From IMG/VR virus record IMGVR_UViG_3300027906_000009, positions 27,315 through 91,314 of that record: 64,000 bases of DNA. The stretch is one strand, 5' to 3'. The notes beneath the pieces are model-generated. The model searched no databases. It had not been told where the DNA came from and worked only from the letters and a program-made list of their open reading frames with translations. Position numbers and translations under genes: made by a program. Shown piece by piece: positions 48,156 to 55,926 of this stretch (its first letter is position 1; every line of letters begins with the position of its first letter). The stretch comes from a virus.

Positions 48156-48914
48156 TTAGCTTCCAGTATACCATAAATTTCCATATAATTGTGTTCTTTG
48201 TAATTTGTAGTGATCATAATAAATTTTAGCTGCATGTAATGTTCTGTCATTCGGAGAAAAAATTACAATGCTGTTATTTTCATTAATAGATTTTTCTTCT
48301 TTGCACCAATCCCAAGGAACCCACTCTCTTTGGGTGTTGGGATTTTTTTCCCACTCTTCATATTTCCATTCATATTCTTTTTTGAAGGACATTATTTTTG
48401 TATGTATATCCAAAAGCTCTGCTCCGGGCTTGTTGATATTCAATAAATATGTCATAGCTTTTTCTCTCATATCCGGATGTGGACTTATTTGATATCTAGA
48501 TAAATACTTTCTAATATCCGTATGTAACCTTGTTGGGCGCGAAAGATTAAACTTGCTTTTCAAACAATTATGAAATTTATCACTTCTAAAAAAATTCAAC
48601 AAATTTATAAGAATCGGGTTTTCTGGCTTATCTAGTCTGAATCCCATCCCTAGAATACCTTTTTTATCTTTCACCATTTCGAGATATTCATTTAAATTAG
48701 TGGTCACACCTGCGCCGGCGAAGGGGGTATATTGCTTTTGTATAAGGTTTTGAAATAACTCCAAGTCGTTCTCACACTCATCAAAGTGGAGTTGCTTGTC
48801 CTGCAAAAGATTACTAAGGTGTTCTTCTTTTAATAAATCTTTTATTTCTAAGTGTTTGTATGGTTTTTCTATTATTTTTTCATTATTTATTTTTTCTAAA
48901 ATATATTCAAACAT
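48156..48914 (-). CDS. 2-oxoglutarate/Fe(II)-dependent oxygenase-like protein
   Basis: A 252-residue protein with a C-terminal double-stranded beta-helix pattern. A PHPDMREKAMTYLLNIN stretch has the H-x-D iron ligands, and NSIVIFSPNDRTLHAAK supplies the distal His, followed by QRTQLYGNLWY with the Arg expected to hold 2-oxoglutarate. The N-terminal half is helical and unassigned. AAAGGAG lies seven bases before the ATG. It resembles prolyl-hydroxylase-type enzymes found in phage sugar clusters. The substrate could be a sugar or protein side chain; the neighbouring cupin and transferases favour a glycan intermediate. Confidence 0.72.
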   Translation of the reverse strand: MFEYILEKINNEKIIEKPYKHLEIKDLLKEEHLSNLLQDKQLHFDECENDLELFQNLIQKQYTPFAGAGVTTNLNEYLEMVKDKKGILGMGFRLDKPENPILINLLNFFRSDKFHNCLKSKFNLSRPTRLHTDIRKYLSRYQISPHPDMREKAMTYLLNINKPGAELLDIHTKIMSFKKEYEWKYEEWEKNPNTQREWVPWDWCKEEKSINENNSIVIFSPNDRTLHAAKIYYDHYKLQRTQLYGNLWYTGS

Positions 48915-48917
48915 TTT

Positions 48918-49289
48918 TTAATCTCCTTTAATTATGCGATATGAATCTTCATCCATGTGTGTGGTCGAAAATTCAAATAGTTCTGTATCTTCTATAGCTA
49001 TCATTTGATGTCTAAGGCCTCGATAAACATGAAAATTATCCCCACGAGTGAGGATTTTCTCCTTTGCGTTCAATATATCATCTGAATCTGAATATTTGAC
49101 CAGGATTCTTCCAGACTGTATATAAAACACTTCATCCTTTAATATGTGATAATGCCAAGAACACCTCTTCCCCTTTACAAAATAAAGAAGTTTTCCACAA
49201 TACTCTTCATTATTTACTATCCATTTCTCAAAACCCCAGCCTTTTGGGACAAACTTCATCTGTATATTTATACTGTTTTCAGATTTCAT
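48918..49289 (-). CDS. Cupin-fold protein (sugar-cluster type)
   Basis: A 123-residue single-domain cupin. The metal-binding motif is visible as SWHYHILKDEVFYIQSG, with two His and one Glu in the first box and the RHQM His in the second. These small cupins often sit in lipopolysaccharide clusters beside sugar-nucleotide enzymes and may act as isomerases or epimerases. The ATG at 49289 overlaps the HAD gene stop. An alternative ATG at 49259 (MKFVPKGWGF) lies exactly five bases after a TATAAATA, so a shorter leaderless product is possible. No substrate can be assigned. Confidence 0.75.
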   Translation of the reverse strand: MKSENSINIQMKFVPKGWGFEKWIVNNEEYCGKLLYFVKGKRCSWHYHILKDEVFYIQSGRILVKYSDSDDILNAKEKILTRGDNFHVYRGLRHQMIAIEDTELFEFSTTHMDEDSYRIIKGD

Positions 49290-49620
49290 TACTTATCTCG
49301 GAAGTAAAAAATAGAATGTCTTGACACCCTTTGTCATCCACATAAATGTCGCCTTGTGGCTTTCCTAAAAACAATCTATGATATTTCAGGCCCCACAGAT
49401 CAAGTTGATTCTTAGTCAATTCATAAAATTCTTTATTTGCGGCGGAGGCGTCATTGTTGTGGCGACCCATACCTCTCGCAGTTAAGAAAAAGATTTGATT
49501 TCCTGACTCGAAAAGGCTGTTAATTAATGCTATTCTTTCTGGAAAAGGTTCCGCTTTTTCATACTCTCCATTTGTAATTGTACAAATTGTACCATCTATA
49601 TCAAATACATAATTTTTCAA
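49279..49620 (-). CDS. HAD-family phosphatase (capsule/LPS cluster type)
   Basis: A 113-residue compact HAD hydrolase. Catalytic aspartates lie in FDIDGTIC (D7, D9), followed by the FFLTARGMGR motif II region, a GKP Lys and a DDKG motif IV. There is no cap domain, as in small phosphatases of capsule and lipopolysaccharide clusters. The start is TTG with GGAG seven bases ahead, inside the end of the kinase gene (20-nt overlap). In a heptose pathway a phosphatase acts between the kinase and nucleotidyltransferase steps (the GmhB role), and this gene could supply it; that is inference from context. Confidence 0.78.
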   Translation of the reverse strand: MKNYVFDIDGTICTITNGEYEKAEPFPERIALINSLFESGNQIFFLTARGMGRHNNDASAANKEFYELTKNQLDLWGLKYHRLFLGKPQGDIYVDDKGCQDILFFTSEISNEI

Positions 49621-50407
49621 TATCTTTCTCCGTTAAAGAATATGTGCCACTTTTTTGTACAACATAAGAAGCTGCTTTATTTGCCTTAATTATTGCTTCT
49701 TCTAATTGTCTGTTGTTTTTCACATAATTAATAGCAAGCACAGACAAAAAAGTATCTCCGGCTCCAGATACATCGAAAACGTCAACGCGGGTTACAGGGT
49801 ATGTTTTCTTTTCCCACTTTGCACCTGCTGGGCCGAGGGTTACAACTAAATGCTGTGAAGGGAAATTGCACTCTAATTCTTTCTCTTCTCTCTCATTTAA
49901 CTTTACTATTGCGCCTTCATAACAACTAATATCTCTTTTTTTAGAGTCAACAAAGACGGGAATATCACACAATAAACAAAATTTACATATTACTTTTGCT
50001 GCCTGCTCTGTGATGAAGCCTTTTTCATAATCAGAAATTATCACTAAATCATAAGAAGATATTGAATTTATTTCTGAGCAATTTAAATTTACTTGATTTA
50101 ATTTCGAACTCTCTCCTGTATCAAGCCTCATTATGTGCTGGCCTGAGTCTAAGTCTACAAACCTTTCTTTAGTTATCTGTTCTTCGTTTGTAACTATATC
50201 AACGTCTACGACACTATTATAAGCTAATAAATTATTGTATATGTTCAAAGCCATTCCGCCCATAGTATCTGTATATTTATGAGACAAGACTGGAACTGGA
50301 GCTTCTGGGGATATCCTGTTGCAATGTCCATAGTGGAATTTATCTCTGCAAGAATCACCTATTAGTAATACTTTCAATCGTTTTTGTTGTTGAATATCCG
50401 TTAACAT
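49601..50407 (-). CDS. PfkB-type heptose-phosphate kinase, HldE domain I-like
   Basis: A 268-residue sugar kinase. The N-terminal RISPEAPVPV stretch is the hallmark of HldE/RfaE heptose 7-phosphate kinases; SDYEKG and the catalytic loop VSGAGDTF (D218) complete the fold. The domain is shorter than the roughly 318 residues of bacterial HldE-N. The first ATG overlaps the nucleotidyltransferase gene by 53 nt and lacks a ribosome binding site; a TTG at 50377 would begin nearer the first strand. It should make a heptose 1,7-bisphosphate if the substrate is conserved, but another sugar phosphate is possible. Confidence 0.8.
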   Translation of the reverse strand: MLTDIQQQKRLKVLLIGDSCRDKFHYGHCNRISPEAPVPVLSHKYTDTMGGMALNIYNNLLAYNSVVDVDIVTNEEQITKERFVDLDSGQHIMRLDTGESSKLNQVNLNCSEINSISSYDLVIISDYEKGFITEQAAKVICKFCLLCDIPVFVDSKKRDISCYEGAIVKLNEREEKELECNFPSQHLVVTLGPAGAKWEKKTYPVTRVDVFDVSGAGDTFLSVLAINYVKNNRQLEEAIIKANKAASYVVQKSGTYSLTEKDIEKLCI

Positions 50408-50753
50408 AATTAAAAATTTTCACCTTTGCATGATTTCGGCCGGCCACCTCTTCTTCATTATAGTCCCCTCCCTTAACGATAAAGTCTGGTTTTAAAGATT
50501 CTATTAATTTAAGCGGCTCTAGTTCGTTAAATATAACCACTTTATCCACATATTTTAAACTTTCTAATAAAAATTTTCTATCACTTTGTTTATTTATCGG
50601 ACGTGACGATCCTTTTAACTTTAGAACTGATTCATCAGAGTTTAGACCTACAACCACTTGGCCTTCGCCGGCTAAATCTCTGCAGTATTGCAAAAGCAAA
50701 ACATGGGCAGAATGTAGTATATCAAAACATCCATTTGTGAAAACTACATTCAT
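50355..50753 (-). CDS. Nucleotidyltransferase, HldE domain II-like (ADP-heptose synthase type)
   Basis: A 132-residue cytidylyltransferase-fold enzyme. The nucleotide-binding signature is FTNGCFDILHSAHVLLL, in which the usual HxGH reads HSAH (H14, H17, with Ala for Gly). Family elements KGSSRPIN, KGGDY and YSTTKTIE follow. It corresponds to the C-terminal half of bacterial HldE, which adenylylates heptose 1-phosphate. Here it stands alone and precedes the kinase, the reverse of the bacterial fusion order. The ATG overlaps the GT9 stop by four bases (ATGA). The Gly-to-Ala change could alter activity or nucleotide choice. Confidence 0.8.
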   Translation of the reverse strand: MNVVFTNGCFDILHSAHVLLLQYCRDLAGEGQVVVGLNSDESVLKLKGSSRPINKQSDRKFLLESLKYVDKVVIFNELEPLKLIESLKPDFIVKGGDYNEEEVAGRNHAKVKIFNYVNGYSTTKTIESITNR

Positions 50754-51616
50754 AATATTTTTTTTATTACTTCCTCATAACCCATAGGTGTCGGGTTCAA
50801 TGATTCATCAATCCAATTATTCTGCAATATATTTCTCATATATCCGCTATAGTGACTTTCTTCTGACCCTAAATATATTTTTTTCTTATTTTGTAAAGAT
50901 GGAATTACTTCTATAAAATTACATAAACTAGAATCTACACAAGATATTGATTCTGATTCGTGTAGAACTTTAAACCAATCATATATTTGATAGTCTGCAA
51001 TCGGCTCGAATACAATTGGGTTCTCAACAGCATTAATGTGACCAGCTAGTGGATGGTTCTTATAAATATGAACGATACTATATTTATCAGAATTATATTT
51101 TTTAATTGCTCTTTCTTTTATTATGGACAATAGCTCATCTTCTTTTTTTTCGTTTCTGTTCCAATTGAAATTCCATCTTTTCTCTAGGGGGACTTCAGCT
51201 AAAGTATATCTCATATCTATCCAATTTCGGTCTTTTTTTCGAAAGCTTTCTATTTTAGATAAATTGGATTTCAAATTGCCGGGAAAACCCCAAGAAATAT
51301 CAAGCAATTTTGCATCGACTAATTGAGCGTACCTTCTAGCGTGCAAATATAGCTTAGCGCTTTTCTGAGCGTTTTCTAAATTCTCAGCATAAGGGTTCCT
51401 CCTATTATATGGATCCTGTAAATAAGAATTTTGTGATAATGATAATCCTGAAAATGTAATACATTTGCTATATGGTATTTCTCTAAAAAAATCTTCAAAT
51501 TCGGAATATACTACCCACTCAACTTCATAGCCTAGGTCCGCATAATATTCTGCTATTGGAGAACATATAATTAGATCTCCGAGTTTTCCGGGCTGCAGCA
51601 AGACAAGTTTTTTCAT
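50750..51616 (-). CDS. GT9-like (heptosyltransferase-type) glycosyltransferase
   Basis: A 288-residue protein with a GT-B fold. The N-terminus LLQPGKLGDLIICSPIAEYY matches the donor-domain start of ADP-heptose:LPS heptosyltransferases. The C-terminal part shows ISCVDSSLCNFIEV, the usual nucleotide-sugar-binding turn. It is shorter than WaaC/WaaF (about 320-350). Coupled by four-base overlaps to both neighbours and next to HldE-like genes, it could use an ADP-heptose made by them. The acceptor is unknown: host lipopolysaccharide core, a phage protein, or a soluble glycan are all possible. Confidence 0.75.
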   Translation of the reverse strand: MKKLVLLQPGKLGDLIICSPIAEYYADLGYEVEWVVYSEFEDFFREIPYSKCITFSGLSLSQNSYLQDPYNRRNPYAENLENAQKSAKLYLHARRYAQLVDAKLLDISWGFPGNLKSNLSKIESFRKKDRNWIDMRYTLAEVPLEKRWNFNWNRNEKKEDELLSIIKERAIKKYNSDKYSIVHIYKNHPLAGHINAVENPIVFEPIADYQIYDWFKVLHESESISCVDSSLCNFIEVIPSLQNKKKIYLGSEESHYSGYMRNILQNNWIDESLNPTPMGYEEVIKKIL

Positions 51617-52920
51617 GATATTTTAAATCCAGTTTTTGCTTTGAATTCTTCTAATATAGCTGGTTTATCTTCTGTTGTTGAGCGGAAATGCAAATAATCT
51701 TCTATTACCTCTTTTCTGAAAAGGTTCATAACTTTATCCTCTGTAAAATGTCGTAGGACATGTTCTTGTAATTTTTTTGCTTTCTTTTTATATAAGCCAT
51801 AGTTGCTGTAAACCTTTCTTATTTGATCCTTGAATGAGGACTCTTTTGGATATGCCCATTGAGAATTTTCTTCAATTATATCTTCCCATGCTACGTGATC
51901 TGGTATTTTTGCCAGACTATAATCAACTTCTGCGAAAAAACTCTTTTTTGAAAAAACGTTATCTCTCGGGTCGGAAATCGTCAAAAAATCTAAATGGCCT
52001 GACCAATTAGTCGCGACAACTGGGAGTTGGTTATAAGCTGCTTCAAAGATGGGTAGGCCAAAACCCTCACCGTGCGATGCAGAAACTAAACACTTTACTT
52101 TTTCTAAAGAATATAAAGAGTGTATTTGTTCTTCGGACATATCGCCATGGACCAAATAGATACTACACTTGTAAGTACCCACAGTAGATTCTATAATATT
52201 TTTAATATAATTCTCTGTTTTTTCGAAATCAATAATACTATTTGAGGCACTGCCTGTTTTTAAAATTAGACCAACGTTCTCTTCTTCTCTGAACTCCTCT
52301 ACAAACCATTTGATAGTGTTTTCCAAATTCTTCCTGGGGCCTAGCATGGCTACAGATAAAAAATTAAAATCTGTTTTTAAATTTAAATTGATTTTTTTAT
52401 TTTTAACATCTTTTACCGGATATGGGATTACTGACACTGGGCAGCCACAATCTAATATGTAAGTATCTTTAGAGTGAGGATTCATCATCTTATAACTTGT
52501 ATTGTTAAAACCGAATTTGGCGTGCTCTGAAGGTACTATAATTTTATCTATTTGTGCTGTTGTCTTTTCTAGCCATTTTGGATGGACCCGATCAGTTTCT
52601 ATTCCTGCTGTGATGCAAACTGCGTATGGGGCCTTTTTTACAAATTCATTTGGCAGACCAACTAAAACATGCAAATCACAATGAAACGGTTCGTTAGCCA
52701 ATCTATGAATTTCAAGAGAATCTGAAAAATTTTCTATATCTCTATCTATTTCTGATCTTTCTCTATTCATCTCCCAAGACCATGAAGTTTGTCCCCAGTT
52801 TAAAGGATTCACTAGTAAATCGACTTCTTTACATTCTTTTAATGCGCGATATACAAGTCGCGCATGCTCTCCATATCCAGAATTTGTTAAAATTGGAGCC
52901 TCTAATAAAACTTTTATCAT
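51613..52920 (-). CDS. Glycosyltransferase, GT4-type, first of two
   Basis: A 435-residue GT-B enzyme. The N-terminus has a SGYGEHARLVYRALKE acceptor-domain loop; the C-terminal nucleotide-sugar domain shows AMLGPRKNLENTIKWF and the SHGEGFGLPIFEAAYN stretch with the E-x7-E pattern of GT4. A GGAGG is 12 bases before the ATG, which overlaps the upstream transferase by four bases. No signal peptide or membrane anchor, so it acts in the cytoplasm. It probably extends a glycan begun elsewhere; the sugar used is unknown. Confidence 0.82.
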   Translation of the reverse strand: MIKVLLEAPILTNSGYGEHARLVYRALKECKEVDLLVNPLNWGQTSWSWEMNRERSEIDRDIENFSDSLEIHRLANEPFHCDLHVLVGLPNEFVKKAPYAVCITAGIETDRVHPKWLEKTTAQIDKIIVPSEHAKFGFNNTSYKMMNPHSKDTYILDCGCPVSVIPYPVKDVKNKKINLNLKTDFNFLSVAMLGPRKNLENTIKWFVEEFREEENVGLILKTGSASNSIIDFEKTENYIKNIIESTVGTYKCSIYLVHGDMSEEQIHSLYSLEKVKCLVSASHGEGFGLPIFEAAYNQLPVVATNWSGHLDFLTISDPRDNVFSKKSFFAEVDYSLAKIPDHVAWEDIIEENSQWAYPKESSFKDQIRKVYSNYGLYKKKAKKLQEHVLRHFTEDKVMNLFRKEVIEDYLHFRSTTEDKPAILEEFKAKTGFKIS

Positions 52921-54176
52921 ATTTTTTTAAACCTCCAGTTTTTATATCCCTCTCTTGAAGACCAAGAGCCATATTTTTCCTCAACATGTTGCATGGCTTT
53001 TATCCACAAATCTTTGTATTGTTCAAATCCATAATTTTCCATTACATGTTTTCTGCCTAGTGAGCCTATTTCTTGTCTTTTGGCACTTGATAAATTATGA
53101 ATTTTTTTTAATGCTGCTATGAAATCTTGTTTATTTATCCTATCCTCTCTTATGTATGGCACCTCTTGAGACCCTATGATTGCTTTTGAGCTAGGCTCAA
53201 TACCAATTCCAAACCAATCTGTACCGTTAGTCACTTGTTCCTGTAATCCTCCTGTCATGTTTACAATAATTGGGACCTCGCAAGCTAAAGATTCTAATGT
53301 AGAGAGTCCAAACCCTTCTGCGTCTGAAATGTTGATAGTACAGTCGCATGCGGAATAGATGTTAGATAATGCTTCTGGTGGGAATTTTTCAGTAGAAAAA
53401 AGAACCTGATTGTGACTGGAAAGGTTCAATCGTTCTGCGATGGCATACAAATCTTGACCGTGTGGGTCTTTAGGATCTGTGTGCATCAATAAAGTAGCCT
53501 TGTCGTGCCCCACTTCATCTAAGAATTCTTTAAACCACCATATTAAGGTTCCGGATTGTTTTCTTCTTGCATTTCGGTTATTCCAAAAGAAGACAGTTTT
53601 TTCTTTGTTATCTCCGACAATATTTTTTCTATATTCTAAAACGTCTTTGGAATTTTTATTGTTTTTGAATATATCAGTATTTACAGTATGGGGTATTCTC
53701 ATACAATCAACAGAGGGAGATACATTCCTTACAATATCATCTGTAACTTTACTGATTGTACATACTAGGTCGTTTGAATCATAGAATGATTTATTAAAAT
53801 TGGGGTAAGGATAATTATCCCAGACATGGTAATATACCATGGGGACATTGACTCTAATCTCGTTCTCCATCTCCCATAGCCATATATAAAATCTAGGATC
53901 TGTCATAAACCATAAAATGTCTGGCTTGTAATCTTTCAGAGTTTGCCTTATTATATCTTTATTCCCGTAACCGTCTACTGGCTTGATTACCCAGTCTTCC
54001 AAATAACCCTCCACCATGAATGGTTCATAATTTTCATGCTTTATAGCTCCGGCTAAACACAAAAATTTATACTTTTTGGTAGACAATAAAGCCTCTATCA
54101 TATATTTTGTTTGTGTTCCAACACCAGAAGGCACCAAGGGTGAATCTGATATTACTAATATTTTCTTCTTTTTCAT
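52917..54176 (-). CDS. Glycosyltransferase, GT4-type, second
   Basis: A 419-residue GT-B enzyme related in layout to its neighbour. It starts with ILVISDSPLVPSGVGTQT, the acceptor-side loop, and has a C-terminal SDAEGFGLSTLESLA with both Glu of the E-x7-E motif, followed by CEVPIIVNMTGGLQE. FFWNNRNARRKQSG lies at the hinge. It overlaps both neighbouring genes by four bases. Being the first transferase read in the cassette, it may act early in glycan building; this is inference. No membrane segment is present. Confidence 0.82.
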   Translation of the reverse strand: MKKKKILVISDSPLVPSGVGTQTKYMIEALLSTKKYKFLCLAGAIKHENYEPFMVEGYLEDWVIKPVDGYGNKDIIRQTLKDYKPDILWFMTDPRFYIWLWEMENEIRVNVPMVYYHVWDNYPYPNFNKSFYDSNDLVCTISKVTDDIVRNVSPSVDCMRIPHTVNTDIFKNNKNSKDVLEYRKNIVGDNKEKTVFFWNNRNARRKQSGTLIWWFKEFLDEVGHDKATLLMHTDPKDPHGQDLYAIAERLNLSSHNQVLFSTEKFPPEALSNIYSACDCTINISDAEGFGLSTLESLACEVPIIVNMTGGLQEQVTNGTDWFGIGIEPSSKAIIGSQEVPYIREDRINKQDFIAALKKIHNLSSAKRQEIGSLGRKHVMENYGFEQYKDLWIKAMQHVEEKYGSWSSREGYKNWRFKKI

Positions 54177-55006
54177 GTGCAGTGCTCTGTTTTGTAAAAT
54201 TTACAATACTTACAATTAAGTTTATTTTTAATTGCAGTTTCTCTTTCTATATTTATAACAGCATTTTCTAAAACTTTTAATGCATTTGATGTTTTTTTGG
54301 GGCCCGAAGTTGTTCTCACAACTTCTACCACATTTTTTTTTGCTGTTCTTTTGAGTAATACAAAGTAGGTCTCAATATTCTTGGGCGTGATATTGTGTTT
54401 TTTAGCGAAAAAATTCTTGTAATATGTTAATTGATAATTAATGATCGGGTCGCTTTTTTTATCTCTCGACCATCCCCAAGAACATGTTTTCCAATCTACT
54501 ATATGATATTTGTCATCCGGCGTTTTTAAAACTAAATCTATAAATCCTTTAAATTTTTTATCATATGAATCAAATTCAGTTATTTCTTCCAACAACGGCT
54601 CTTCAATTGCATGTATTTTAAAATCTCCAAAATGTTCTCTCATCTTAGGTAACACATGATCACAAATTGGTTTAGCTTGCTCTACCATCTCTAATACAAG
54701 TTTTTTATTAGTTTTGTGACCGTTTAAAGCAAGAGATTTTATTTCTTCTATAAATTTTTTTTTGAAAATGCTGTATATATTTCCAGTGGATAAAGACTCG
54801 CAAGCTTCGTGAATTGCTGTTCCAAATATAGAATATTCATTACTAGAATAATAAGGTAGCTTATCGACATAAATCAATTTATGTCGATATGAACACTCCT
54901 TCCAATTCTTTAGTTCTGAAAAACTAATCCTCTTTATTTGCTTTTCTTGTTCTTCTAGTTCTTGTCTGTTTTGGCTTTGTTGTTTTTGTTGTTTTTTTAA
55001 TTTCAT
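54173..55006 (-). CDS. Cas4/RecB-like PD-(D/E)XK nuclease with four-Cys (Fe-S-type) cluster
   Basis: About 277 residues. The RecB-family motifs are in order: FGTAIHEA (His), the Glu of EEPLLEE, KGFIDLVL (Asp), IVDWKTC (D-x-K) and NYQLTYY (Gln). A Cys near the N-terminus (C38) and three near the C-terminus (C265, C268, C276) make the four-Cys set that holds a 4Fe-4S cluster in Cas4 and AddB. It probably trims DNA ends. The open frame begins at 55045; ATG at 55006 with GGAAC upstream is chosen. The first 83 nt overlap the preceding gene in another frame and encode a Gln/Lys-rich leader. No CRISPR array or Cas1/Cas2 is present. Confidence 0.8.
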   Translation of the reverse strand: MKLKKQQKQQSQNRQELEEQEKQIKRISFSELKNWKECSYRHKLIYVDKLPYYSSNEYSIFGTAIHEACESLSTGNIYSIFKKKFIEEIKSLALNGHKTNKKLVLEMVEQAKPICDHVLPKMREHFGDFKIHAIEEPLLEEITEFDSYDKKFKGFIDLVLKTPDDKYHIVDWKTCSWGWSRDKKSDPIINYQLTYYKNFFAKKHNITPKNIETYFVLLKRTAKKNVVEVVRTTSGPKKTSNALKVLENAVINIERETAIKNKLNCKYCKFYKTEHCT

Positions 55007-55229
55007 AGACCCAAGTTCCGGTAGTGGTATAGTTAGAATCACCAACTATATTAGATACAATCTTATCAGGTTTTGAAACTAAAGTCAAGTTATTTTTATA
55101 TTCTTCTGGAATGAGTAATAGAGGATCCAGGCACCATCTTAATCGTTCTTCCGTTGCATATTCTCTCTTTTTGCAAGATATCCTCACTGTTATCTTGTCC
55201 TCTTGTATATCTATTTCTTCTTTAAACAC
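54924..55229 (-). CDS. Small protein with basic tail, unknown
   Basis: A 101-residue protein. The first 75 residues alternate strands and helices (ITVRISCKKREYATEERLRW) and include a LLLIPEEYKNNL segment; the last 25 are a Lys/Arg/Thr-rich tail (TKPKQTRTRRTRKANKED) suited to binding nucleic acid. The start is GTG with a strong AGGAGG six bases ahead, overlapping the metallopeptidase stop. The basic tail is encoded by the same 83 bases that encode the leader of the nuclease, read in a different frame. No domain is recognised. Confidence 0.7.
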   Translation of the reverse strand: MFKEEIDIQEDKITVRISCKKREYATEERLRWCLDPLLLIPEEYKNNLTLVSKPDKIVSNIVGDSNYTTTGTWVYEIKKTTKTTKPKQTRTRRTRKANKED

Positions 55230-55926
55230 TGCTTTCCTCCTGGTTTTTTAATGTGTGTTTTTCTTTTAAAGACAATATTCTCTTTAAAATTTTAAATAAT
55301 AATGGTGAAACCTTTTTTAATCGGCCGATGTCTTCTTTCATAAAAAATGCTTCAAAACCATTTGCAAAATATTCTCTAATTGAAGTTGCGCCGTATGGAG
55401 AATAAAATAAATCAGAGGTGATCATCCTTAGAGAATCGTAACCCACATAGTCATACAAAAACTTATCGAAAGTTTCGTCAAAATTTAAATTAGTGAAGTG
55501 CTTTTTATCTAAATCTAAATCCCTATTCCTACTCAACCTATTATATAATTCAACTCTTTTAGAATAAAATTCTTTTCTTAAAAGTTTGTCTCCATAAATT
55601 TCATTATGAAATATTTCTTCGACAGAATGCGCAAATTCATGAATCACATCATCCACTATATCTTCTTCGTTTTTATGTGTGTTCGAAAGAAAAATGTTTC
55701 CATTTTCATACATAGCCTCATAATCTCTCTCTTTCAGTCTATCAAAATCTCCAATAAAAATATTTTTTACATTCCTTCTTAAATGTTTGGGTAATAGCAG
55801 TAGGGCTCTTCTTATTGCATTTTTTATTGAAATGTTGTTTATTGGTTGATCTCGGACGCTTACTGCAATTCCAAAAATTGAAAAATGATCTTTTGTTTTT
55901 TGAAAGTGTTCTTCTCTGTATTTCAT
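55222..55926 (-). CDS. Zinc metallopeptidase (HExxH), phage anthrax-LF-like fold
   Basis: A 234-residue protein with zincin motif VIHEFAHSVEE (H96, E97, H100) and a downstream REYFANGFEAFF, whose Glu is a likely third zinc ligand, as in the lethal-factor-like peptidase clan. No signal peptide, so it acts inside the cell. It lies directly after PhoH in a four-base overlap. Substrate is unknown; processing of virion precursors or host proteins is possible. Such peptidases are seen in other large phages, but few have been studied. Confidence 0.78.
   Translation of the reverse strand: MKYREEHFQKTKDHFSIFGIAVSVRDQPINNISIKNAIRRALLLLPKHLRRNVKNIFIGDFDRLKERDYEAMYENGNIFLSNTHKNEEDIVDDVIHEFAHSVEEIFHNEIYGDKLLRKEFYSKRVELYNRLSRNRDLDLDKKHFTNLNFDETFDKFLYDYVGYDSLRMITSDLFYSPYGATSIREYFANGFEAFFMKEDIGRLKKVSPLLFKILKRILSLKEKHTLKNQEESSV

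Noticed and set aside
49601-50753. HldE halves as one gene broken by a frameshift
   Set aside because: The nucleotidyltransferase comes first, opposite to the bacterial fusion, and each half has complete start and end elements.
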